Positions 8,065 through 15,384 of a stretch of 48,434 nt of DNA are shown here, piece after piece. Within the stretch, counting starts at the first letter, position 1. Every line of letters starts with the position of its first letter. The notes under the pieces are model-generated. The model worked only from the letters and a program-made list of their open reading frames with translations. It had not been told where the DNA came from and searched no databases. The translations under genes were made by a program, and so were the position numbers. This DNA comes from a virus: positions 1-48,434 of the IMG/VR virus record IMGVR_UViG_3300022927_000034; one strand, 5' to 3'.

Positions 8065-8891
8065 ATAAACTCCACTAGTGACTGTTTGTCCATGATATGT
8101 ATATCTTGTTTGATTCTTCCAACGTAGTCACTGTCTCCTTTATCGTATACATATTTTATACCACGTTCTGTGTACTCTAGTATCTCTGCACGTGACGTTA
8201 ATGTTGCCAGTCGCCAGGGTATGCGATACGTCTCTGTACCATAACCGCCCAGTATGTGTAATGCTATACTAAGTGCAAAATCGTTTCTAAACATTTTACG
8301 ATTGAACTGATACAATGCGCTATAATATTCCCAGTGTTCCTTTACTATCTTCATCAAGGAAAATACATTGTCTGCAACTTCTGACTTATTAAATACCACT
8401 GCTGTTGCCCATACCATTGGTATAGAATATACACCTAAACGCTGGTCTGTCTTATACAAATTTTGTCCGGTTACATCTAATACATCATAGTGGCAACAAA
8501 AGTCCTGATTTATTTCAAACAGTTTCTTATAATTGTCTGACATGATAAGATAGTCAGCGTCCAGTAACAATGTTCTGTCAAAGGGTGTTAGGTCATAGGC
8601 ATCGCTTCTACTACCATTTAACCAAGGGGTGCGTAAGTTTTTACCTTTAAGATAGAATGTACGAGTATTCGTATACTCGGTATCATCCATTATGACATAG
8701 TCAAACATTGAGGTGTCTGACTCATCACGTGTATTAGTGTCTGTAATAACAGCAACTGGTAACTGTAAATGTTCCTTAATTAGTTTACAGTTATGTTGTG
8801 CTATACGCATGTAATCCAGTTTAGAATTACGTGCGAACATTACTACACCGTTAGACTTGGGTTGCTCGCCTTGTAGTTCTAAGTTGCTCAT
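8061..8891 (-). CDS. Glycosyltransferase-like protein (GT8-like, DAD motif)
   Basis: A 276-residue protein. It has GVVMFARNSKLDYMRIA at the N-terminus and FDRTLLLDADYLIMSD with Asp111-Ala-Asp113, the classic DxD metal site of GT-A enzymes. The spacing from N-terminus to DxD (about 110 residues) fits GT8-like folds found in marine phages. It overlaps the upstream 107-residue gene by 41 bases and the downstream gene by four. It probably transfers a sugar to a phage or host molecule; the identity of either is unknown. Confidence 0.75.
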   Translation of the reverse strand: MSNLELQGEQPKSNGVVMFARNSKLDYMRIAQHNCKLIKEHLQLPVAVITDTNTRDESDTSMFDYVIMDDTEYTNTRTFYLKGKNLRTPWLNGSRSDAYDLTPFDRTLLLDADYLIMSDNYKKLFEINQDFCCHYDVLDVTGQNLYKTDQRLGVYSIPMVWATAVVFNKSEVADNVFSLMKIVKEHWEYYSALYQFNRKMFRNDFALSIALHILGGYGTETYRIPWRLATLTSRAEILEYTERGIKYVYDKGDSDYVGRIKQDIHIMDKQSLVEFI

Positions 8892-9174
8892 AATTTGTGT
8901 GGTAGGTATTTATAGCATGTTGATATGCTTGTTTTGCCAGGACCAGTAACTTTTTCCTATCTACTTCGATAGGATTATCATAACTGTCAATCATATAGAT
9001 CTTATCGTCCTCCCATGCGTTAAGGAAAGCGATTAGTCCTTGATCTATCTTGAACATACCACCATTATGAGCTACATACAATTCTTTTTCACATTGTTCT
9101 CTTATACTTTTTTTGTGAACGTTGTGTTCGAATCGTGCTTGGGCGTACTTTTCTAATTTTTCGACTTTTTCCAT
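8851..9174 (-). CDS. Unknown small protein, first gene of the enzyme operon
   Basis: A 107-residue protein with a charged, helical N-terminus, then YVAHNGGMFKIDQGLIAFLNAW at about residues 33-54 and NPIEVDRKKLLVLA at about 66-79. Proteins of this general pattern occur in marine T4-like phages without known function. The ATG at 9174 lies only six bases after a TATAAT box, and no Shine-Dalgarno precedes it, so the mRNA is predicted to be leaderless. It is the promoter-proximal gene of the operon. Confidence 0.75.
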   Translation of the reverse strand: MEKVEKLEKYAQARFEHNVHKKSIREQCEKELYVAHNGGMFKIDQGLIAFLNAWEDDKIYMIDSYDNPIEVDRKKLLVLAKQAYQHAINTYHTNYEQLRTTRRATQV

Positions 9175-9180
9175 AGTGTT

Positions 9181-9209
9181 ATTATATAGGAATGCGTTTG
9201 AATAGTCAA
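9181..9209 (-). promoter_or_regulatory. Sigma-70-type promoter of the enzyme operon
   Basis: Read on the minus strand: TTGACT at 9209-9204, a 17-base spacer, then TATAAT at 9186-9181. This is nearly the bacterial housekeeping consensus. The ATG of the first gene begins six bases further on, at about the expected transcription start. It sits right behind the terminator at 9211-9238, marking the border between the virion module and the enzyme operon. Confidence 0.8.
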
Positions 9210-9210
9210 T

Positions 9211-9238
9211 ACAAAAATGGCACTATTTCTAGTGCCAT
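9211..9238 (-). terminator. Rho-independent terminator ending the virion module
   Basis: On the minus strand an eight-base-pair stem (ATGGCACT / AGTGCCAT, 9238-9231 and 9224-9217) with a six-base loop is followed by TTTTTGT. It lies about 25 bases after the stop of the 336-residue gene at 9264. It would stop late transcription before the enzyme operon. Confidence 0.8.
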
Positions 9239-9263
9239 GTTTGCGTTCGTTAGTAAAACTATA

Positions 9264-10274
9264 TTATGTATGTGTTGCTGATGCTTGAGCTACTGCCGTA
9301 GTACCCCAAGTAGCAGATAGGTATGTTGTACTTGGTGGTACTCTGTTGAAAGTATTTCTAACAGTACCGTCCATTTCGTCTTCTACATTATAATCTGCTT
9401 TGTCATAACTTGTTTCGTCAGTTGAAGCATCTAGGAAACTAATCTTAAATGTAACAATAGTGCCTGCGTCACTGTTTGAACCTTGTGTTCCGTTCGACTT
9501 TGCTTCAATCTTAACATTGTTAGCACCACCTGAGATATATGGGCTACCACTTGTTGTTAAATCTCTTTGGAAAATTGTCTGATATGAGGTTGTCATATCA
9601 TAGTAACCAATAGTCGTCGCCAATGTAGTCTGTGAACTTGTGTGTGCTTCAGTAACTGTTATTGAGTTTGAACTGCCTGATACTGCGGTACCTTGTGCCT
9701 CAAGCCGAATAGTTCCGCACATCTGTGTTAATGCGTCCCAGGATCTTGCTTTAGCATCACTTGTGTAACTAACCATTTGTGGGTCAATTTGTATGTATCC
9801 GCCGCCATTAAAATAATAACGTGCCTCATCTGCTGAATCAAATGTTACAGTTACTTCCTGGATAGCACTTGCAGTCCAAGTACCTGTAGAGTCACTGTTT
9901 ACAGCTCCTTCTGCTGTGCCGTTGCCTGCTTTGTTTAGTCTGTTTGAGTGGAGACTACTTAAGTTACTACTAATTGCGCCAATAATTTCAATTTCGTTTC
10001 CTGCACTTGGTGACGTCATAGAGCCTAAACTTGTGCCCTGATGATTACCCATGGATGTTATTCTAGATAATAATGTAGACCATTGTGTGGCTGTTACGTT
10101 AGACCCTGCAGATACTGATGATAAAGTACCTGACTGTCCATATCCTCGGTCACCAGTTCCTGTACCCCATAAGTTGTTTACATTGGCACTGTCGGTTGCT
10201 GTACCGTCGCCAGCGCCAGTAGCAAAAATATTATATTCGTCGTCAAGGATTGTGTCCCCGGTTTGGTATGCCAT
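9264..10274 (-). CDS. Virion or tail-associated protein, paralogue 1 of a three-copy module
   Basis: A 336-residue protein. It begins MAYQTGDTILDDEYNIFATG and is related along its length to the next gene upstream (333 residues) and to the last 319 or so residues of the giant protein at 18440-29395. Shared strings include EARYYFNGGGYI, DAKARSWDALTQMCGTI, VTEAHTSS and DEMDGTVRNTFN. It is rich in Ser, Thr, Gly and Asn with few charged residues, typical of beta-rich phage appendage proteins. ATG start with a GGAG ribosome site. It is the last gene before the terminator. Likely a tail or fibre component; the role is inferred from location only. Confidence 0.75.
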   Translation of the reverse strand: MAYQTGDTILDDEYNIFATGAGDGTATDSANVNNLWGTGTGDRGYGQSGTLSSVSAGSNVTATQWSTLLSRITSMGNHQGTSLGSMTSPSAGNEIEIIGAISSNLSSLHSNRLNKAGNGTAEGAVNSDSTGTWTASAIQEVTVTFDSADEARYYFNGGGYIQIDPQMVSYTSDAKARSWDALTQMCGTIRLEAQGTAVSGSSNSITVTEAHTSSQTTLATTIGYYDMTTSYQTIFQRDLTTSGSPYISGGANNVKIEAKSNGTQGSNSDAGTIVTFKISFLDASTDETSYDKADYNVEDEMDGTVRNTFNRVPPSTTYLSATWGTTAVAQASATHT

Positions 10275-10300
10275 GTTGCGTAATCTCCGTTGTTGTTATA

Positions 10301-10308
10301 TATTTACC
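10301..10308 (-). promoter_or_regulatory. Weak candidate late promoter
   Basis: In the 46-base gap before the 336-residue gene the minus strand reads GGTAAATA, six of eight bases of the T4 late box TATAAATA. It lies about 27 bases before the ATG, with a GGAG ribosome site between. The match is weak and AT-rich gaps produce such strings by chance. Confidence 0.3.
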
Positions 10309-10320
10309 AAATTTTTTGTA

Positions 10321-11322
10321 TTAAGCATGTGAACTGCTACTTAGTGCTACTGTTGGATTGGACCAAGATGATGTCAAATAACTAGTACTTGGTGGTACTA
10401 TGTTAATTACGTTTCTTACTGTTCCATCCATTTCATCTAATATATTATATTCAGACTTATCATATGCCTGATCTGTTGAAGCATCGTTGTAATCAATTTG
10501 TAAAGTAATTACATCGCCGTTGTCGCTGAAACTACCTTGTGTACCATTTGACTTAACATATACCTCAATATTATTTGCGGCGCCTGCAATATAAGGACTT
10601 AAATTTGTTGTTAGTGCCTTATCATATAGTAACTGGTTAGATGTTGTTAAACCATAATACCCTAAAACACTAACATTTGATGCTGAAGAAGTGTGCGCTT
10701 CGGTAACCGTAATAGAGGTTGTGTCGCCACTCATTGATGTTGTATTTGCTCTGAACTGTATTGTCCCTACCATCTGTGTCAGAGCGTCCCATGCTCTTGC
10801 TTTTTGATCGTCAGTGTATCCAACTACAGATGGTGTTATTTCTATGTAGCCACCTGCATTAAAGAAATATCTTGCTTCGTCTGGGTCTGCCCAAGTTAGT
10901 GTAATTGTTTGTCTTGCTTGGGTCTCCCAACTACCTGTTGAGTTCATGTTAGTTGACGATGGTGTTCCTGTGCCTGCGGCGTTAATTCTATTTGTGTGTA
11001 TTGTTGATAAGTTGGCACTGATTGCACCAATAACCTCAATAATATCAGTTGCGCTAGGAGTAGCCATTGATGTTAAACTGGAGCCTTGGTGGCTGGCTGC
11101 ACTTGTTATTCGAGCAAGTAAAGTTGCCCATTGTGTTGCTGTTACAGTATCACCTGCACTAACAGCACTAATAGTTGTCGCCTGACCATATCCTCTGTCA
11201 CCAACACCAGTGCCCCAAACATTGTTTAAGTTCGCAGTGTCTGTTGCTCCTCCTCCTGCTAAGCCGGTGACAAATACATTGTATTCATCGTCTAGGATCG
11301 TGTCTCCGGTTTGATATGCCAT
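10321..11322 (-). CDS. Virion or tail-associated protein, paralogue 2 of a three-copy module
   Basis: A 333-residue protein that starts with nearly the same words as its downstream paralogue (MAYQTGDTILDDEYN). It shares EARYFFNAGGYI, DDQKARAWDALTQM, VTEAHTSSAS and DEMDGTVRNVIN with it and with the C-terminus of the giant protein. The two stand-alone copies have drifted well apart, so the duplication is not recent. It starts nine bases after the 495-residue fibre-like gene, with AAGGAAG as ribosome site, so it should be co-transcribed. No enzyme motif is visible. Confidence 0.75.
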   Translation of the reverse strand: MAYQTGDTILDDEYNVFVTGLAGGGATDTANLNNVWGTGVGDRGYGQATTISAVSAGDTVTATQWATLLARITSAASHQGSSLTSMATPSATDIIEVIGAISANLSTIHTNRINAAGTGTPSSTNMNSTGSWETQARQTITLTWADPDEARYFFNAGGYIEITPSVVGYTDDQKARAWDALTQMVGTIQFRANTTSMSGDTTSITVTEAHTSSASNVSVLGYYGLTTSNQLLYDKALTTNLSPYIAGAANNIEVYVKSNGTQGSFSDNGDVITLQIDYNDASTDQAYDKSEYNILDEMDGTVRNVINIVPPSTSYLTSSWSNPTVALSSSSHA

Positions 11323-11331
11323 TCTACTTCC

Positions 11332-12819
11332 TTATGAGTTTAATTGTACTACTGCTTCTACAATACCTACGCCATCATCTGCTTTAGTTGTTAAAGCTCT
11401 TCCAATAACGTTAAAAGGGGTAATTTCGTTACGAGAACCTGCTCTTGCAAGTCCGTTTCCTGCAGAAATAAGTCTATCCCCTTTATTTACCTTACCAACC
11501 ACTTGTACAGGTACCCTACCTTGTAGAGCAATACCTGGGTGTGTTTCGTCTGTACCTGCACCAGCGTTCATTAAGTGTGCTGGTTGCTCACTAACAACAC
11601 CAAATACATCTTCTGATGCATCTTCTGCTACTTTTGTAATTTCGTTAACACCACCTAGTGCAACTACTGTACCAGGAGCGTATACGTCGTCTGCATGGAA
11701 TCTCTCTGCCACGTCAGCGTATTGTGCTTGCGTTGATGTTCCACTAAATGTCGTTGCGTAAACAGTAGCAAACTTTGTTAGCGAAGCACCTAAGTTACGT
11801 GTACCATTACCATCTGGTAAAATATCACCGTTAATTGTATTTGAACCGTCTCTTGCTAAAGCATTACCAGTTAAAATTAGGTTATCAACATAACTCTTTG
11901 TTGCAACACCTAATCCTGTTGTAGGATCACTAGCAACAGAACACGTTGATGTTGCGCCGTCAATAGAGAGTGCTGTGGTTGTAACACCGCCATCATTAAC
12001 TTTAATAAGAATATCACCGTTACTTGTTTGGTTTTGTAGTGTTACGTCTGATCCACTGACACTTGCTTTAAAGTCACTGTCTGTACCAACGCTTAAACCT
12101 GTATCATTTAATACACCTAGTGTGCCTGATGTTGTATCGTTAGCGTCACTACGCAAAAACTGTGTACTGTCTAAACTGTCTAGCAAAGCGGCGTTACTTG
12201 CTGTACCAGTTAATTGTATACCTGCGATAGCACCTGTACTTGCCAAGTTAACACCAGGACTAATAGTACTAAAGCCAGTAATAGGAGTAGCAGGAGTAAA
12301 TGTGCTATCCTTACTGATAATTGTTACAATGTCGTCCGATACGTAGTTAGATATAACAACGTGATCTACTGCACCTGGAGTATCTGTAATTGTTTCAACA
12401 ATCGCACCTGAAACACCTGAGCCTGCTGATGCACTAGGACCTACTAGGATAAATGCACTACCGTCCCATGCATGTAACTGTTTATCATCGCTATCCCACC
12501 ATAGATCGCCTGTGGTATTGTTACTAGGTGCGCTTGTGGCACTGGTGATAGCCGACAGTCTCTTAAATCCAACAGCACCACTTACATAAATTTTCAAGTG
12601 ACTGTTAGTAGTGTCAAACCAAAGTTGACCCGCAATAGGGCTTCCTGGTTGTGTTGTATTTGCAAAGTTTTCTAATAACTTTACATAGTTCTCATTCTGT
12701 AATTCACCATAACCTGCATAGTTTTTACCTATCAGTGTTAGGTCTGAAGTGGTGTCAATTGTACCGTCTGCGATTGTAGTTAAAATCGCACCACTTGTTT
12801 TGTTAATAGTATACGCCAT
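11332..12819 (-). CDS. Tail-fibre-like protein with C-terminal auto-processing-type domain
   Basis: A 495-residue protein. Residues 1-130 or so match the N-terminus of the neighbour at 13011-14720 (MxYTINKTxGxILTT, GKNYxGxGE, then NPLAGQLWFD-type words), so both probably attach to the same virion site. The middle is a low-charge beta-rich stalk. The last 120 residues or so start with YADVAERFHADDVYAPGTVV and continue with VFGVVSEQPAHLMN and LQGRVPVQVVG. This region resembles the C-terminal domains of marine phage fibres related to G2-type self-cleaving or chaperone domains. ATG start with a GGAG site behind an exact TATAAATA. Likely an appendage that contacts the host; receptor unknown. Confidence 0.78.
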   Translation of the reverse strand: MAYTINKTSGAILTTIADGTIDTTSDLTLIGKNYAGYGELQNENYVKLLENFANTTQPGSPIAGQLWFDTTNSHLKIYVSGAVGFKRLSAITSATSAPSNNTTGDLWWDSDDKQLHAWDGSAFILVGPSASAGSGVSGAIVETITDTPGAVDHVVISNYVSDDIVTIISKDSTFTPATPITGFSTISPGVNLASTGAIAGIQLTGTASNAALLDSLDSTQFLRSDANDTTSGTLGVLNDTGLSVGTDSDFKASVSGSDVTLQNQTSNGDILIKVNDGGVTTTALSIDGATSTCSVASDPTTGLGVATKSYVDNLILTGNALARDGSNTINGDILPDGNGTRNLGASLTKFATVYATTFSGTSTQAQYADVAERFHADDVYAPGTVVALGGVNEITKVAEDASEDVFGVVSEQPAHLMNAGAGTDETHPGIALQGRVPVQVVGKVNKGDRLISAGNGLARAGSRNEITPFNVIGRALTTKADDGVGIVEAVVQLNS

Positions 12820-12845
12820 TTGTAATTTACTCCATTTATCCTATA

Positions 12846-12853
12846 TATTTATA
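12846..12853 (-). promoter_or_regulatory. Late promoter (exact TATAAATA)
   Basis: On the minus strand the sequence is TATAAATA, identical to the T4 late promoter box. It lies 26 bases before the ATG of the 495-residue fibre gene, with a TGGAG ribosome site in between. The gp55 sigma factor encoded at 39934 would be the reader. Confidence 0.7.
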
Positions 12854-12870
12854 CTATCTGCAAACCCATA

Positions 12871-13011
12871 TTATGAGAATATGCGTTTCCAAGTCCCGCT
12901 TACTTTTACATAAACTGCTGTAACATCTTTCCATGTACCGCTTACTTTTGTTTTAATTGCTGTAACTTGTTTTTGTGTTCCTAACACTTTAACGTAAACA
13001 TTCTCAGTCAT
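12871..13011 (-). CDS. Small 46-residue protein with two VSGTWK repeats
   Basis: The open frame runs from ATG at 13011 to TAA at 12871. Its ATG overlaps the stop of the 569-residue fibre gene by one base (TAATG), a classic coupled start. The peptide begins MTENVYVKV and contains VSGTWKDV and VSGTWKRIF, two copies of the same motif separated by 11 residues. It fills almost the whole gap before the late promoter of the next gene. Codons look coding, and the repeat argues against chance. It may be a small fibre tip, decoration or assembly protein; the function is not known. Confidence 0.65.
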   Translation of the reverse strand: MTENVYVKVLGTQKQVTAIKTKVSGTWKDVTAVYVKVSGTWKRIFS

Positions 13012-14720
13012 TATGCTTCCCTAACAAACCAAATGTCACCGTCATTGCCGTCTGAACTTGTTGGTGCGCTAGTGCTCACATGTTTATTAGCACCCTGCCA
13101 TTTTGCAGTTTGATCAGCATAAGTCTTTGTTGCATAATTTGTTAGTGAACTGCTAATAGCACTATCTGTATAGCCTTTAGTAGCGGCATGATTAGTGCTT
13201 GTTGGTACTCCGCTAAGTGTGAGAGCACCGGTCATTGTGTCGCCAGCAATATTAACAGCACCTAAGTTTGTTCTTGCATCAGCGGCAGTGCTTGCACCAG
13301 TTCCGCCTTGTGCTACTGGTAAGTCAGTTGTTAAACTTAAAGCACCTATTGTTGCTGTACCGCTAACTGTTAGTGACCCTAACGTGCCAACACTTGTAAT
13401 ATTGGTTTGTGCGGCTGTTCCTATCGTACCACTAATCACACCACTTGCTACATTAATACCGTTGTTGAATGTTGCGGCTCCTGAAACTTGCAAGCCTGAC
13501 AACGTACCAACTTGGTTAATGTTTGTTTGTGCTGGTGTGCTAAGTGTTCCTGTTAATGTTGTTGCACTGAATGTATCTGCTGTTGCTGTGCCGGTAACTG
13601 CTAAACTTCCTAATGTTCCAACACTTGTAATGTTTGTCTGAGCCGCAGTTGTTAAAGTTCCTGACAGACTAGTAGCGGTTAATGTAGTGCCAGATGTAAT
13701 ACCTCCAGAAACTACTAGACTACTTAAGGTCCCAACACTCGTTATGTTAGGCTGTGCCGCTGTTTGTAGTGTTCCTATGAAGTTGGTTGCTGTAATATCA
13801 TCACTCACAGTTAAGTTGTCGCTAACTGTAATACTACCTACTTCAAGAGTATTAGCAACCACTACATTACCGGTGCTACCATCTAATGTAAGTATTGTTG
13901 CTGTGCTACTAGAATCAGTAGCCTTAAAAATTATATCTTTGTTTGTTGCTCTATTTTGTATAACGTAATCATCGCTCTGAACATTATGGTCAACAAACCC
14001 GTTTGATCCTAATGAAATACCAGAGTTGTTATTAATGGTTAGTTTTCCTGTAGCGGTATTCGCTACGTCTAAACGCATGAACTGTGTACTATCTAAACCA
14101 TCTACATCGTCAGCAGTCGTTGCTGTTCCTTGAAACTTCATATCTGAATAATCAGAGCTAAGTGTTAGGCCAGCCTTAATTTGTGCGAATCCTGAGATTG
14201 CAGGACTAGGAGTAAATGTAACTGTTGACATATACGCAATAGCCACCCCTCCTTGCATAAATTTGCTTACTACATAATTGCTTACGCCGTTAGACAGTGT
14301 CTCAACTACTATACCACTAATACCCTGACTGTCTGAATACATTGGGCCAACTAGTTTGTGTGTTACACCATCTGTAATATAGAGTTGTTCGTTAGTTGAA
14401 TCATACCACAAATCGCCTGCTTGCAGATTTGTAGGAGCAGTTGTTGCCACTCTAAGTACTGCTAGACTTTTAAATACTGTGCCGTTAAAGACACTTAATA
14501 ATTTGTCATTTTTATCCCACCAGATTTGTCCTGCTAATGGGTTAGTTGGTGCTGAACCGTTAGAAAAGTTTTCTAATAGAGCAACCAAGTTTTCGTTAAA
14601 AACTTCACCGAAGCCACTGTAGTTTTTGCCTATTAACCTTAGATCGGTAGCAGTATCTAATGTGCCATCTTCTACAGTTGTTAATATAGTACCATCTGTT
14701 TTGTTAATAGTATAGCTCAT
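13011..14720 (-). CDS. Tail-fibre-like protein with tandem repeats
   Basis: A 569-residue protein. Residues 1-130 or so are shared with the fibre-like protein at 11332-12819 and probably anchor it. From about residue 310 to 455 there are four copies of a 37-39 residue unit built on AQTNITSVGTLGSL. Then comes AQGGTGASTAADARTNLG, a string common in phage tail fibres, and a SxLTNYATKTYAD segment. The C-terminus ends DGNDGDIWFVREA, which recalls fibre tips. Low charge and many Thr, Ser and Gly fit a trimeric beta fibre. ATG start, one-base overlap with the gene before. A host-contact role is inferred. Confidence 0.8.
   Translation of the reverse strand: MSYTINKTDGTILTTVEDGTLDTATDLRLIGKNYSGFGEVFNENLVALLENFSNGSAPTNPLAGQIWWDKNDKLLSVFNGTVFKSLAVLRVATTAPTNLQAGDLWYDSTNEQLYITDGVTHKLVGPMYSDSQGISGIVVETLSNGVSNYVVSKFMQGGVAIAYMSTVTFTPSPAISGFAQIKAGLTLSSDYSDMKFQGTATTADDVDGLDSTQFMRLDVANTATGKLTINNNSGISLGSNGFVDHNVQSDDYVIQNRATNKDIIFKATDSSSTATILTLDGSTGNVVVANTLEVGSITVSDNLTVSDDITATNFIGTLQTAAQPNITSVGTLSSLVVSGGITSGTTLTATSLSGTLTTAAQTNITSVGTLGSLAVTGTATADTFSATTLTGTLSTPAQTNINQVGTLSGLQVSGAATFNNGINVASGVISGTIGTAAQTNITSVGTLGSLTVSGTATIGALSLTTDLPVAQGGTGASTAADARTNLGAVNIAGDTMTGALTLSGVPTSTNHAATKGYTDSAISSSLTNYATKTYADQTAKWQGANKHVSTSAPTSSDGNDGDIWFVREA
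13360..13790 (-). repeat. Four tandem 111-117 base repeats inside the fibre gene
   Basis: The plus-strand string CCAACAC(T/C)(T/C)GT(A/T)AT or close forms recurs near 13387, 13503, 13615 and 13730. The period is 111-117 bases, that is 37-39 codons with no frame change. Each unit encodes a variant of ITSVGTLGSLxVxG. Such repeats can grow or shrink by recombination and so change fibre length. Confidence 0.75.
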
Positions 14721-15376
14721 TATGCAACACCTGTTAAGTTAGTTAAACTCTGTATCCTAACTGTATAATCTATTTGGATAAGTCTGTTTAATGACTTCTG
14801 AACAGGATGAAACACTACGTGCGTTAGTAGTTTACCTGTTGCTACTGTTCCAGTCCAACTCTTTAATCCTAGTTCATCAAAAACATATTCTTCATCTAAG
14901 TTAGATGTATTATCAAATGCGCTCTGACCACTTGGCTCCCCAAAATCTAATAGACAAGTTACCAAAATATCTGTATAGTTGTTGCCTGTTGTGTGTCTTA
15001 CTTCAATCTTATTTCTACTAGGATCATTGTTTAAACTTGAGGTGTCATCTACTACTTTGTAATAAGTTTTATTATACAGATCAGCATTTTGTCCTGTATT
15101 GTTAGCAGGCAAATATGTAATAACACCAGTAGGATCTACCGATGTACCACCGTTTCCGAAATGCATCTCATGTATAAATCCGGTTGTTTTGTTAGCAACA
15201 CTTAGTGCCAGAGCCTCACTTATGTTTTCATAGTGAATAGCATTTCTTTTATCAACAAAGACTTCTCCTGATTCTGGATCGTGGATTTTAATGTGGCCTT
15301 CAACGTGAACGCCAGTATCCTCATTAGGCTGTTTTTCTTGTTCTGTAGTCATAATATCCTGCTTATCTTGTTCCAT
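14720..15376 (-). CDS. Putative virion structural protein
   Basis: A 218-residue protein with an acidic, disordered N-terminus (about 25 residues), then VEGHIKIHDPESGEVFVDKRNAIHYEN and IHEMHFGNGGTSVDPTG. The remainder is beta-rich and low in charge. Similar short proteins sit among tail genes of marine T4-like phages. ATG start with an AAGGA site, one base of overlap with the fibre gene that follows. No enzymatic motif. Role inferred from context. Confidence 0.65.
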   Translation of the reverse strand: MEQDKQDIMTTEQEKQPNEDTGVHVEGHIKIHDPESGEVFVDKRNAIHYENISEALALSVANKTTGFIHEMHFGNGGTSVDPTGVITYLPANNTGQNADLYNKTYYKVVDDTSSLNNDPSRNKIEVRHTTGNNYTDILVTCLLDFGEPSGQSAFDNTSNLDEEYVFDELGLKSWTGTVATGKLLTHVVFHPVQKSLNRLIQIDYTVRIQSLTNLTGVA

Positions 15377-15384
15377 ATCAGTAT

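Noticed and set aside
9121-9150. TTCGAATC string resembling a tRNA T-loop
   Set aside because: It is inside the 107-residue gene, and no cloverleaf arms or acceptor stem surround it. No tRNA was recognised in the window.
13195-13968. Plus-strand Pro- and Val-rich frames opposite the fibre gene
   Set aside because: They mirror the tandem repeats of the real fibre gene on the minus strand and have no ribosome site.
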